NCBI GenBank assembly: GCA_017472105.1
Contig: JAFUQY010000007.1
Location: 1 to 8,882, forward strand
DNA: 8,882 nt
Direction of reading: 5' to 3'
From: Clostridia bacterium
GTDB taxonomy: Bacteria > Bacillota_A > Clostridia > Oscillospirales > CAG-272
Under the pieces are notes generated by a model that was given only the letters and a program-made list of their open reading frames with translations, was not told the DNA's origin and searched no databases. The translations under genes were made by a program, and so were the position numbers. Shown piece after piece: positions 1 to 6,763 of this stretch (its first letter is position 1; every line of letters begins with the position of its first letter).

Positions 1-157
1 ACGCAGACGCGGCTAAGCAGGGAAGCCCCTGCGGGCATACCGGCGCACTTGAAGCTGGCGGCGTTTGATTTCCCACGACCGTGGAGTTGGCTTCATTGAG
101 TCGGAGTCTGCTTTGCAGCGTGACGATTGCTTCATTAATTCAGAAAACAACAGGAAA
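1..157. other. Gene-free leader with hairpins; possible remnant of a TnpB-type element end
   Basis: No intact gene can be read here. On the + strand frame 3 is open from the window edge to a TGA at 66-68, frame 1 to a TGA at 97-99, and frame 2 from about 53 to a TGA at 155-157. None shows the C-terminal motifs of MurF, the gene that most often precedes mraY. Three short hairpins are visible: GCAGGG/CCCTGC around AAGC (17-32), CCAC/GTGG around GACC (72-83) and CTGC/GCAG around TTT (108-118). GCTTCATT occurs twice, at 90-97 and 129-136. A CCCACGAC-type hairpin after a small Gly-rich open frame is reminiscent of the 3' ends of IS605/IS1341-type tnpB genes, but the frames are broken and no TnpB catalytic or zinc motif is inside the window. 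The assignment is a guess from general appearance. Confidence 0.25.
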
Positions 158-163
158 TGATAT

Positions 164-1174
164 ATGAACTACAACATTCTTTTCGCGGCAGTGCTGGTGA
201 TGACGTTTCTGTCCACGGTGCTGATTTCCAGAAAGCTCATTCCTATCCTCAAGAGCCGTAAAATGGGTCAGACCATTCTCGAGATCGGTCCCAGATGGCA
301 CAAGAGCAAGGAAGGCACTCCCACCATGGGCGGCATCGCGTTCATTGCGGCAATCGTCGTCTTTGGGCTTGCCGGATGCGTGTACCTCGCCGTTACCGAC
401 GGAATCCGTTCGACCCTGCCCCTGGTATTCACGCTTGCGCTCGGTCTCTGCGGCGGTCTGATCGGCTGCGTGGACGACATGGCGAAGCTGAAAAAGAAGC
501 AGAACGAAGGTCTCACCGCTCCGCAGAAGTTCATGCTTCAGGTGGTGGCTGCTGCGCTGTACCTGCTCGGCATGGCACTGACCTGCGGCATCAGCACAAA
601 GTTCTATATCCCCTTCGTCGGTGCGGAGCTTGATTTCGGCGTCTTCTATTACGTGGTATCCCTCTTCCTCATCGTCGGCATGATGAATGCAGTCAACCTC
701 ACCGACGGTCTGGACGGACTCTGCTCCTCCGTGACGCTCGTTGTCGGCGTATTCTTCACGGCGGCGGCATATCTCACGGGACTTGCGGAACCCGACGGCT
801 CCCTGCTTGTTCTCGGTGCATCCGTGATCGGCGGTACTGCGGGCTTCCTTGTGTACAACTTCTACCCGGCAAGAGTGTTCATGGGTGACACCGGCTCCCT
901 CTTCCTCGGCGGTCTGATCGTCGGCGGCGCGTTCATGATGGACAACCCGCTCCTCGTGATCGTTTTCGGCATCATTTATATCATCGAAACCGCGTCCGTG
1001 ATTCTGCAGGTCGGCTATTTCAAGCTGACCCACGGCAAGCGTCTCTTCAAGATGGCACCGATCCACCATCACTTCGAAAAGTGCGGCTGGAGCGAAATCA
1101 AAATTGGCGTGGTCTTCACCATTGTCACCGCGATTGCGGCAGTCCTGTGCCTCGCGTTCGGTCTGAACGTGTAA
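164..1174 (+). CDS. mraY: Phospho-N-acetylmuramoyl-pentapeptide-transferase (MraY)
   Basis: Integral membrane enzyme that transfers phospho-MurNAc-pentapeptide from UDP to undecaprenyl phosphate, giving lipid I on the inner face of the membrane. At 336 residues it is slightly shorter than the usual 320-360 range midpoint but complete. Visible signatures: TPTMGG (52-57), the Asp pair DD (104-105) followed by KKKQNEGL, NLTDGLDGL (178-186), ARVFMGDTGS with the conserved Asp at 242, and the triple-His APIHHHFE motif (HHH 301-303). These cover the catalytic Asp and Mg/substrate-binding positions known for the family. About ten hydrophobic segments are spread along the chain. The ATG is preceded by AGGA (152-155), 8 bases upstream. 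It is the first readable gene of the dcw run and lies 65 bases before ftsW. In many Firmicutes murD follows mraY; here it does not. Confidence 0.97.
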   Translation: MNYNILFAAVLVMTFLSTVLISRKLIPILKSRKMGQTILEIGPRWHKSKEGTPTMGGIAFIAAIVVFGLAGCVYLAVTDGIRSTLPLVFTLALGLCGGLIGCVDDMAKLKKKQNEGLTAPQKFMLQVVAAALYLLGMALTCGISTKFYIPFVGAELDFGVFYYVVSLFLIVGMMNAVNLTDGLDGLCSSVTLVVGVFFTAAAYLTGLAEPDGSLLVLGASVIGGTAGFLVYNFYPARVFMGDTGSLFLGGLIVGGAFMMDNPLLVIVFGIIYIIETASVILQVGYFKLTHGKRLFKMAPIHHHFEKCGWSEIKIGVVFTIVTAIAAVLCLAFGLNV

Positions 1175-1225
1175 AGCAGGCATAAAAACGAAATTTACAG
1201 CATATACATAGATAGAAATCCCGCG

Positions 1226-1236
1226 AAAGGAGGAGG
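1226..1236 (+). promoter_or_regulatory. Strong ribosome binding site of ftsW
   Basis: AAAGGAGGAGG lies just before the ATG at 1240, a near-perfect anti-Shine-Dalgarno match. It fixes the start and therefore shows that the long Gln/Arg-rich N-terminal extension of FtsW is really translated. Confidence 0.85.
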
Positions 1237-1239
1237 ATC

Positions 1240-2832
1240 ATGGACAACAGACCAACCCGCGCGCACCGTCGACCGGAGAGTATTCAGCGTCAGGGGATGA
1301 CCCGTCAGCAGCAGAACGTGCAGAACCGTCAGAACCGTCAGCCCGCACGTCCGGCACAGACGAATCCGCCGCAGACGCAAACCCGTCAGAACGACTACCG
1401 GTTTCAGGCGGGAACTGTCAGACGCACCGGTGCCAATCCGCAGTCTCAGCGGCAGAACCGGAATTCGAAGCCGGCACAGCAGCGCAGTGTGGTCCGTCAT
1501 GTCAGCGATCTCTCCCGGGACGAACGCGCCGTAGCGGAAGCGAAAAAAGAGCTCGCCCTGCGGAAAAAAAGCCGGAAATGGCTTGCAAATTACGAAAAAG
1601 ACAAGGCTGCGCTTCTTGAAGAACAGGCGGCTGAAAAAACATGGCAGGAAGAAGTCGTACGCTACCGCGGCGGTGTTGACCTGTTCATGACGGGCATCAT
1701 TCTTCTTCTGATCGTACTCGGCACCATCACGGTGTTCAGCGCGAGCTACCCGATTGCGGTGTACGAAGGAGACGATCCCACCTCCTACATCAAGCGTCAG
1801 CTCATGTATGTCGGACTCGGACTCGTCGTCGGCCTGTTCGCCATCATCATCGAGCCGAAGTTCTATAAAAAATGGCTCCCGTTCATTATTTACGCGGCGG
1901 GTACGGTACTTCTGATCGCGGTTCTCTTCATCGGTACCACGGAAGGCGTAACCCAGCGCTGGATCAGCATCGGCGGCTTCTTCAACATACAGCCGTCGGA
2001 GATTATGAAGGTCGGCGTGATTTTCATGCTGGCATGGTACGCGGACAAATACGAGGAAGCCATGTACGACATCACCCTCGACACATGGTCGCAGTACCGC
2101 TTTAACGTGCTTTATCCCGGCATGCTTCTCGGATTTGCGTGTGCGCTGATCCTCGTGGGCAAGCATCTGTCCGGCTTTGCAATCGTTGCGGCAATCGGAT
2201 TTCTGATGATGATTATCAGCACCAAGCGTGTGAAATGGCTCATCTGCACCGTCATTCCGCTCGCTCTTGCCGTGGGTATCGTGTACCTGATCCTCAATCC
2301 CTACGCACTTCGCAGAATCACGGCTGCCGTGGACGAAACTCCCGATACGCTCGGCGCGATGTACCAGTCCTTACAGAGTACCTACGCGATCGGCTCGGGC
2401 GGTCTGCTCGGCGTCGGTCTCGGTGAAGGACGGCAGAAATACCACTTCCTGACCCAGTCGCACACGGACTTCATTTTCTCCGTCTGGTGCGAGGAAACCG
2501 GATTCGTGGGAGCGGCGGCGCTGATTATTCTCTTTCTTCTGTTCATCTGGCGGGGCTACACCATTGCGCTCCGTGCACCGGATAAGTTTTCCATGCTGCT
2601 GGCGTTCGGCATCACGACCCACGTCGGCATTCAGGCATTCCTGCACATGATGGTTACCACCGGACTGTTCGTCAACACCGGCGTGACCTTCCCGTTCTTC
2701 TCCTACGGCGGCTCGTCGCTGATCGTGCTGATGGCGGAAATGGGCGTGCTCCTGTGCATCTCCCGGCAGTATTACCGGAAGAAGTCGAATGTGGAGCGCG
2801 AACAGATCATGAAGCAGATGGGAATGGAGTAA
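1240..2832 (+). CDS. ftsW: Septal peptidoglycan glycosyltransferase FtsW (SEDS family) with long N-terminal extension
   Basis: SEDS-family membrane protein that polymerises lipid II into glycan strands at the septum, normally paired with a class B PBP. The SEDS core begins near residue 147 (GGVDLFMTGIILLL). Family motifs are clear: QRWISIGG...QPSEIMK (239-257), a YAIGSGGLLGVGLGEG-type segment, SHTDFIF (407-413) with the Asp at 410 that is essential for polymerisation in the family, EETGFVG, and PFFSYGGSS (485-493). The dcw location favours FtsW over RodA or SpoVE. The protein is 530 residues against about 370-420 usually. The excess is a cytoplasmic tail: residues 1-90 are rich in Gln, Arg, Asn and Pro (likely disordered), and about 92-142 are a highly charged, probably helical stretch. 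The usual QPDLG-like segment of the family reads GKHLSG here. The next gene, murG, starts 47 bases downstream. Confidence 0.95.
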   Translation: MDNRPTRAHRRPESIQRQGMTRQQQNVQNRQNRQPARPAQTNPPQTQTRQNDYRFQAGTVRRTGANPQSQRQNRNSKPAQQRSVVRHVSDLSRDERAVAEAKKELALRKKSRKWLANYEKDKAALLEEQAAEKTWQEEVVRYRGGVDLFMTGIILLLIVLGTITVFSASYPIAVYEGDDPTSYIKRQLMYVGLGLVVGLFAIIIEPKFYKKWLPFIIYAAGTVLLIAVLFIGTTEGVTQRWISIGGFFNIQPSEIMKVGVIFMLAWYADKYEEAMYDITLDTWSQYRFNVLYPGMLLGFACALILVGKHLSGFAIVAAIGFLMMIISTKRVKWLICTVIPLALAVGIVYLILNPYALRRITAAVDETPDTLGAMYQSLQSTYAIGSGGLLGVGLGEGRQKYHFLTQSHTDFIFSVWCEETGFVGAAALIILFLLFIWRGYTIALRAPDKFSMLLAFGITTHVGIQAFLHMMVTTGLFVNTGVTFPFFSYGGSSLIVLMAEMGVLLCISRQYYRKKSNVEREQIMKQMGME

Positions 2833-2879
2833 ACGCGAGGGAGTGAAACGCTCTTTTGCAGACAATATTGGAGTAAATT

Positions 2880-4016
2880 ATGAGAGTACTGATGACCGGC
2901 GGCGGCACGGGAGGACATGTGAATCCCGCTCTTGCCATTGCCAATACAATCAAGCAGAACGACCCGGACGCGGTCATTGAATATGTGGGAACCAAACGCG
3001 GCATCGAAAACAAGCTCGTGCCGAAAGCTGGGTATCCCATGCATCACGTGCAGGTGCAGGGTCTGAGACGGAGTCTGTCTCCCGCGAACATCAAGGCGGC
3101 GTGGCTCGCACTGACATCTCCCGGCAAGGCGAAGAAGATCATCAGGGAATTCAAGCCCGATCTCGTTGTCGGCACCGGCGGTTATGTTTCGTGGCCTGTC
3201 TGCAAAGCGGCGGCATCCATGGGAATTCCCACCGCGCTTCACGAATCCAACGCCATCGCAGGTGTTGCCGTGAAGATGCTTCAGAATTCCGTCGACCGTA
3301 TCTACCTCAATTTCGAAAAAACCGGGGAAACCCTCACCTGTCCCAGAGAAAAGCTGGTGAAGGTGGGCAACCCGATCATGAAGGGATTCACCGGCATGAC
3401 CCGCGAAGAAGCGCGGAAGCAGCTCGGCATTCCCGACAAATACAAGTACATCATCCTCTCCTACGCGGGAAGCATGGGTGCGGAAAAGGTCAACGACGCC
3501 GTTCTGTGCCTGATGCGTGAATTCACCGCGAAGCATCCCGAGGTGTACCACATCCACGCAACCGGTTCCATTGAGCTGGAGCTGTGCACTTCCCAGTTTA
3601 AGGAAATGGGGCTGGACAAATACGAAAACATCGAGCTCTGCGAATACATCTACGACATGCCTCTGAAAATGGCGGCGGCGGATCTGACCATCAACCGCGT
3701 GGGTGCCATGACGGTATCCGAGCTCGCCATCACCGGCAAGTGTGCGATTTTCATCCCGTCTCCGAACGTGGCGGAAAATCACCAGTACAAGAACGCGAAG
3801 GTTCTGTACGATGCGGGTGCGGCAGGCCTGTTCGAGGAAAAGGAACTCACCGACGGCGCAAAGCCCCTGATCGCGGAAGTTGAAAAGCTCCTCACCGACG
3901 AGGGTAAGGCAATCCGTGACGAACGCAGTGAAAAAATCGTGCAGTTCGCCGTTCCCGAGTCCAACAAGCTGATTTATCAGGATCTTCTGAAATTAGTCGA
4001 AGAAAAAAAGAAATAA
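2880..4016 (+). CDS. murG: UDP-GlcNAc:undecaprenyl-PP-MurNAc-pentapeptide GlcNAc transferase (MurG)
   Basis: Peripheral membrane GT-B glycosyltransferase (family GT28) that adds GlcNAc to lipid I to form lipid II, the substrate of FtsW. It has 378 residues, within the family range. Motifs in order: GGGTGGHV (7-14) in the N-terminal acceptor domain, GTGGYVS (98-104), HESNAIAG (121-128), the second glycine-rich loop YAGSMGAEKVND from 195, NRVGAMTVSELA (272-283) and HQYKNA (301-306), which contact UDP-GlcNAc in known structures. Two departures from the commonest consensus are seen: HESN rather than HEQN, and GSMGA rather than GSQGA. The ATG is supported by GGAG (2870-2873) at 6 bases. It lies between ftsW and ftsQ, consistent with one operon; murC and murB, often next, are missing. 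Confidence 0.96.
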   Translation: MRVLMTGGGTGGHVNPALAIANTIKQNDPDAVIEYVGTKRGIENKLVPKAGYPMHHVQVQGLRRSLSPANIKAAWLALTSPGKAKKIIREFKPDLVVGTGGYVSWPVCKAAASMGIPTALHESNAIAGVAVKMLQNSVDRIYLNFEKTGETLTCPREKLVKVGNPIMKGFTGMTREEARKQLGIPDKYKYIILSYAGSMGAEKVNDAVLCLMREFTAKHPEVYHIHATGSIELELCTSQFKEMGLDKYENIELCEYIYDMPLKMAAADLTINRVGAMTVSELAITGKCAIFIPSPNVAENHQYKNAKVLYDAGAAGLFEEKELTDGAKPLIAEVEKLLTDEGKAIRDERSEKIVQFAVPESNKLIYQDLLKLVEEKKK

Positions 4017-4068
4017 CGCCGTTTCTGCGTATATTTCCTATATTGTTCCAATTATGAAAATTCAACCG

Positions 4069-4076
4069 AAAGGAGG
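4069..4076 (+). promoter_or_regulatory. Ribosome binding site of ftsQ
   Basis: AAAGGAGG sits 6 bases before the ATG at 4083. It supports that start over the in-frame internal ATGs downstream, and so supports translation of the basic N-terminal tail. Confidence 0.85.
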
Positions 4077-4082
4077 AATCCG

Positions 4083-5219
4083 ATGAACGAGCGCAGTACA
4101 CAGCCGCTCTATGTGTATGACCGTGTCTGTCCGAGAGAATCCAAGCGAAAACAGATTCTCCGCGAATACGGCACCGCTCCCGCAAGGCAGAAATGGGACC
4201 GTGACGGAAGTCCGAGACCCGAACCCGAGCCGGAGCACAGCCCGCGCAGGCCGTCCGGAAGAAGGAATTCCGGTCCGCGCATCAGACAGGCTCAGACACG
4301 CGGCGGCGGTGCGTACAATTACCGTCCCGGTCGTGCGCGCGGCGGTGAAGCAGTCCGTGAAAACACGCTGAAGAGCTTCCGTGAACGCATTGTGACCCTG
4401 TTTGAATCCATCGAGGAACGTGGCAGGCGGGATGAAACCATTGCCAGAAATCAGGCAATTGCGTGGAAAAAACTGGTGGAATACCGGCGTGCGATCTTCA
4501 CCGTGCTGATCCTCCTTGGGGTTCTCGCACTGTTCATGTTCGCGGTCTACCGGTTGTTCTTCGTCATCACGGAGGTGGACGTCAGCGGCAGTGCTCTTTA
4601 CACCGACAGTGAGATCACCGAAGCTGCCGGATTCTCACCGGGCGACAATCTCTATTCCTTTGATGCCGGTGCGGCACAGGATCAGATAACGTTCAATCTG
4701 CCCATGATCCGAACGGCTCAGATCGAGCGAAGCATTCCCAAATCCGTGGCGGTTGCCGTGGAAGAGGATGTGCCCGCGTTCGTGTGCGAAATCTGGGGCG
4801 ACGACGTGATTCTCTCATCCGGGCTCCGCGTTCTCGGTACGGCGACGGCTGAAACGACACTTCCTGTGCTCGTGCTTCCCGCCGTGGACTATTCCGTAGC
4901 GGGACGGGTGCTTTCCTTCGCGGACGACCGGGATGAACGATACATCCGCAGCGTGCTCGGCGATCTTCTCGCGTCTTCCGTATGGCAGAACGGCATGGTG
5001 ACCCGGCTGGATCTCTCCGACGAATACGACATGGAGATGAGCGTCTCCGGCATGTACCTCCTGCGGCTCGGCGGTGAGGCGGACTGTTCGCACAAGCTCA
5101 AGCTCGCGTACAAGACCATCATGAGCGAAGCCTTCACGAAAAATGTCCCCGCGCGCATTGACGTCCGCGATCCTGCAAAGGCGGCGGTCAACTACGAGCC
5201 CGGACTGGTGGTGGAATAA
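4083..5219 (+). CDS. ftsQ: Cell division protein FtsQ/DivIB
   Basis: Bitopic membrane protein that scaffolds the divisome with FtsL/FtsB (DivIC) and regulates septal synthesis. It has 378 residues. Residues 1-136 are a cytoplasmic tail rich in Arg, Pro, Gly and Glu, ending in a charged helical stretch (about 93-135). One membrane segment follows at about 137-160 (AIFTVLILLGVLALFMF). The POTRA domain begins at about 161 (VITEVDVSGSALYTDSEI), with the typical G(D)NLYSF turn and the R-S-I-P-K signature at 216-220, followed by the beta domain to about 345. POTRA plus dcw context identifies the family; overall similarity to well-studied FtsQ proteins is low, as is usual. The tail is much longer than the roughly 25-30 residues of E. 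coli FtsQ or B. subtilis DivIB. It lies directly upstream of ftsZ, with no ftsA between. Confidence 0.88.
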   Translation: MNERSTQPLYVYDRVCPRESKRKQILREYGTAPARQKWDRDGSPRPEPEPEHSPRRPSGRRNSGPRIRQAQTRGGGAYNYRPGRARGGEAVRENTLKSFRERIVTLFESIEERGRRDETIARNQAIAWKKLVEYRRAIFTVLILLGVLALFMFAVYRLFFVITEVDVSGSALYTDSEITEAAGFSPGDNLYSFDAGAAQDQITFNLPMIRTAQIERSIPKSVAVAVEEDVPAFVCEIWGDDVILSSGLRVLGTATAETTLPVLVLPAVDYSVAGRVLSFADDRDERYIRSVLGDLLASSVWQNGMVTRLDLSDEYDMEMSVSGMYLLRLGGEADCSHKLKLAYKTIMSEAFTKNVPARIDVRDPAKAAVNYEPGLVVE

Positions 5220-5223
5220 TCCG

Positions 5224-5236
5224 TTTACGGCGTAAA
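5224..5236. repeat. 13-base palindrome after ftsQ
   Basis: TTTACG-G-CGTAAA is a perfect inverted repeat around a single G, five bases after the ftsQ stop. The one-base centre and lack of a T-run make it a poor terminator. It could be a protein-binding site, or chance. Confidence 0.35.
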
Positions 5237-5265
5237 ATAAATGGAAGAAAAATACCGCCGCAAAC

Positions 5266-5307
5266 CGGAATTTTCCGAAAAAAGTAAGATTTCCTCGGAT
5301 TTTTCCG
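5266..5307. repeat. Two near-identical 12-base palindromic motifs, 30 bases apart
   Basis: CGGAATTTTCCG (5266-5277) and CGGATTTTTCCG (5296-5307) match at 11 of 12 positions and start exactly 30 bases apart, about three helical turns. Each is an inverted repeat (CGGAA/TTCCG; CGGA/TCCG). The second extends into a longer imperfect hairpin, 5290-5312, with a TTTT loop and one bulged T. Neither is followed by a T-run, so they are not standard terminators. They lie 20 to 60 bases upstream of the predicted -35 of ftsZ, so an operator for a dimeric regulator is plausible. This is inference from position and symmetry only. Confidence 0.5.
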
Positions 5308-5327
5308 GGAAAATTTCAAAAAAACTA

Positions 5328-5356
5328 TTGCAAAAATTCGCTACATAATGTATTAT
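5328..5356 (+). promoter_or_regulatory. Predicted sigma-A-type promoter of ftsZ
   Basis: TTGCAA (5328-5333) and TATTAT (5351-5356) are separated by exactly 17 bases, matching the -35 and -10 consensus at 4 and 5 of 6 positions. The surroundings are A/T-rich, with an A-run just upstream of the -35. Transcription would start near 5363 and leave a leader of about 55 bases before the ftsZ ATG. This would let ftsZ be expressed independently of the upstream operon. Confidence 0.7.
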
Positions 5357-5402
5357 ATATCTTAGTATATTGTTTTTATTTACAACACGACAAAAAGCGG
5401 AC

Positions 5403-5410
5403 AAGGAGGG
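5403..5410 (+). promoter_or_regulatory. Ribosome binding site that sets the ftsZ start
   Basis: AAGGAGGG ends 7 bases before the ATG at 5418. An in-frame TTG at 5370 would add 16 residues but has no ribosome binding site and lies at the predicted transcription start, so 5418 is chosen. Confidence 0.85.
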
Positions 5411-5417
5411 CAACTCA

Positions 5418-6638
5418 ATGCCATTTGAACTTGATGATATCAACTACGAAAGCGGCGTGAATATAAAAGTAATCGGCGTCGGCGGCGGCGGCAACAATGC
5501 GGTCAACCGCATGGCTTCCAGCATTAAGGGTGTGGAATTCATTGCAATCAACACCGACCAGCAGGCTCTGGCAAAATCCAACGCAACCATGAAGATCGGT
5601 ATCGGTGACAAGATTACCAAGGGTCACGGTGCCGGATCCAACCCCGATGTCGGCGCGAAGGCTGCTGAAGAAAGCGAAGAAGACGTACGTCTCTCCCTCG
5701 AAGGTGCGGACATGGTATTCGTTACCGCAGGTATGGGCGGCGGTACCGGTACTGGTGCGGCTCCCGTTGTTGCAAGAATCGCACGCGAAATGGGTATCCT
5801 CACCGTAGGTATCGTAACCAAGCCTTTCGCATTTGAAGGCAAGAAGAGAATGGATCAGGCAGAAGCAGGTATCGAAAAGCTCAAGGAATACGTTGACTCC
5901 CTGATTATCATTCCCAACGAAAGACTCAAGAACGCGGGCGAAAAGATCACTTTCCTCAACGCGTTTGAAGTTGCTGATAACGTTCTTCTCCACGGTGTAC
6001 AGTCCATCACCGAGCTGATTAACATTCCTCAGTACATCAACCTCGACTTTGCTGACGTTACCGCTGTTATGCAGGATGCAGGTTACGCTCACATGGGCGT
6101 CGGCGTTGCTTCCGGCAAGGACAAGGCTACCGAAGCGGCAAAGGCAGCAATCTCCAGCCCCCTGCTCGAAACCACCATCACCGGTGCAAAGGGCGTTCTC
6201 ATCAGCATCACTGCGTCTCCCGACATCGCTCTGGAAGACATCGACACCGCAGCTACCCTCGTAAGCCAGGAAGCAGCGGAAGATGCAACCGTAATCTTCG
6301 GTGCGGCTCTCGACGAAACTCTCGAAGACACCATGAAGGTTACCATCATCGCTACCGGCTTTGAAAACAAGAACGAGCTTGACTCCACCTTCCAGAAGAA
6401 GCCCGAACTCAAGCCCTTCGCAGCCGGCAGAATCCAGAACGGCGTAAAGCAGACCGTCAAGATCGACAGCGCTGCTCCCGTGAAGAAGGCTGACCCCAAG
6501 AAGGAAGAAATCGAAGAAAAGCTGGCGGAAAATGATGAAGACTCCACCATCTCCGACGACGATTTCAACGAAATTCTTGCAATCCTGAACAAGGGCAAGA
6601 ACCAGGGCGGCGGCTACAACAACGGCAGAAGATTCTGA
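5418..6638 (+). CDS. ftsZ: Cell division GTPase FtsZ
   Basis: Tubulin-like GTPase that polymerises into the cytoplasmic ring organising septum formation. It has 406 residues, normal for Firmicutes. Motifs: [11 protein letters not shown] (22-32) in the Rossmann-like N-domain, the tubulin signature MGGGTGTG (106-113), NERL near 170, and the T7 loop NLDFADV (208-214), whose Asp residues activate GTP hydrolysis in the neighbouring subunit. After about residue 320 comes a charged linker ([20 protein letters not shown]). The C-terminal peptide reads [16 protein letters not shown] (380-395), then a Gly/Asn stretch ending GRRF. The usual D(I/L)PxFLR-like core is not present in recognisable form, and no ftsA lies upstream. 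Codon choice looks different from the neighbours (more GTT, GCT, AAG and GAA), as expected for a highly expressed gene. Its own promoter and terminator flank it. Confidence 0.98.
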   Translation: MPFELDDINYESGVNIKVIGVGGGGNNAVNRMASSIKGVEFIAINTDQQALAKSNATMKIGIGDKITKGHGAGSNPDVGAKAAEESEEDVRLSLEGADMVFVTAGMGGGTGTGAAPVVARIAREMGILTVGIVTKPFAFEGKKRMDQAEAGIEKLKEYVDSLIIIPNERLKNAGEKITFLNAFEVADNVLLHGVQSITELINIPQYINLDFADVTAVMQDAGYAHMGVGVASGKDKATEAAKAAISSPLLETTITGAKGVLISITASPDIALEDIDTAATLVSQEAAEDATVIFGAALDETLEDTMKVTIIATGFENKNELDSTFQKKPELKPFAAGRIQNGVKQTVKIDSAAPVKKADPKKEEIEEKLAENDEDSTISDDDFNEILAILNKGKNQGGGYNNGRRF

Positions 6639-6651
6639 TTCAATTGAAAAA

Positions 6652-6691
6652 TGATTCCCTCGATTTTCACCGATCGGGGGATTTCGTTTTT
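6652..6691 (+). terminator. Rho-independent terminator of ftsZ
   Basis: TCCCTCGAT (6656-6664) pairs with ATCGGGGGA (6673-6681), with one G-U pair and an 8-base loop. It is followed by a T-rich run, TTTCGTTTTT (6682-6691), and begins within 20 bases of the ftsZ stop. Confidence 0.8.
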
Positions 6692-6710
6692 GTGGATGTG
6701 TTCGTCAGAA

Positions 6711-6729
6711 GGAAGCCGCGCGGTTTTCC
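6711..6729. repeat. GC-rich inverted repeat before the zinc-ribbon gene
   Basis: GGAAGCC (6711-6717) pairs with GGTTTTCC (6722-6729), with one bulged T and a GCGC loop. It also contains the 8-base palindrome CCGCGCGG (6716-6723). No proper T-run follows, so it could be a weak hairpin or an operator. I found no convincing -35/-10 pair for the next gene around it. Confidence 0.3.
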
Positions 6730-6763
6730 GTCCGGTATATGATATGTGGAAAGGAATGAAGTT

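Noticed and set aside
140..1183. 347-residue open frame on the - strand opposite mraY
   Set aside because: It mirrors mraY codons exactly, has a His/Glu/Asp-rich composition typical of antisense frames, and matches no family, while the + strand carries every MraY motif.
1195..2166. 323-residue - strand frame opposite ftsW
   Set aside because: Antisense shadow with biased composition and no ribosome binding site; the + strand frame has clear SEDS motifs.
2841..2857. Possible terminator between ftsW and murG (GAGT/GCTC stem followed by TTTT)
   Set aside because: Only four base pairs including a G-U, so too weak; the operon probably continues through it.
2772..3782. 336-residue - strand frame opposite murG
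   Set aside because: Antisense shadow of MurG; His/Arg/Asp-rich with no recognisable domain.
5370..5417. Upstream in-frame TTG start for ftsZ
   Set aside because: It has no ribosome binding site and lies at the predicted transcription start; the ATG at 5418 has AAGGAGGG at good spacing.
6736..6743. TATATGAT as a -10 element for the zinc-ribbon gene
   Set aside because: No acceptable -35 sequence lies 16-18 bases upstream, so I do not call a promoter.
6746..6763. GTG start for the zinc-ribbon gene
   Set aside because: The ribosome binding site AAAGGA lies inside this stretch and points to the ATG at 6764.
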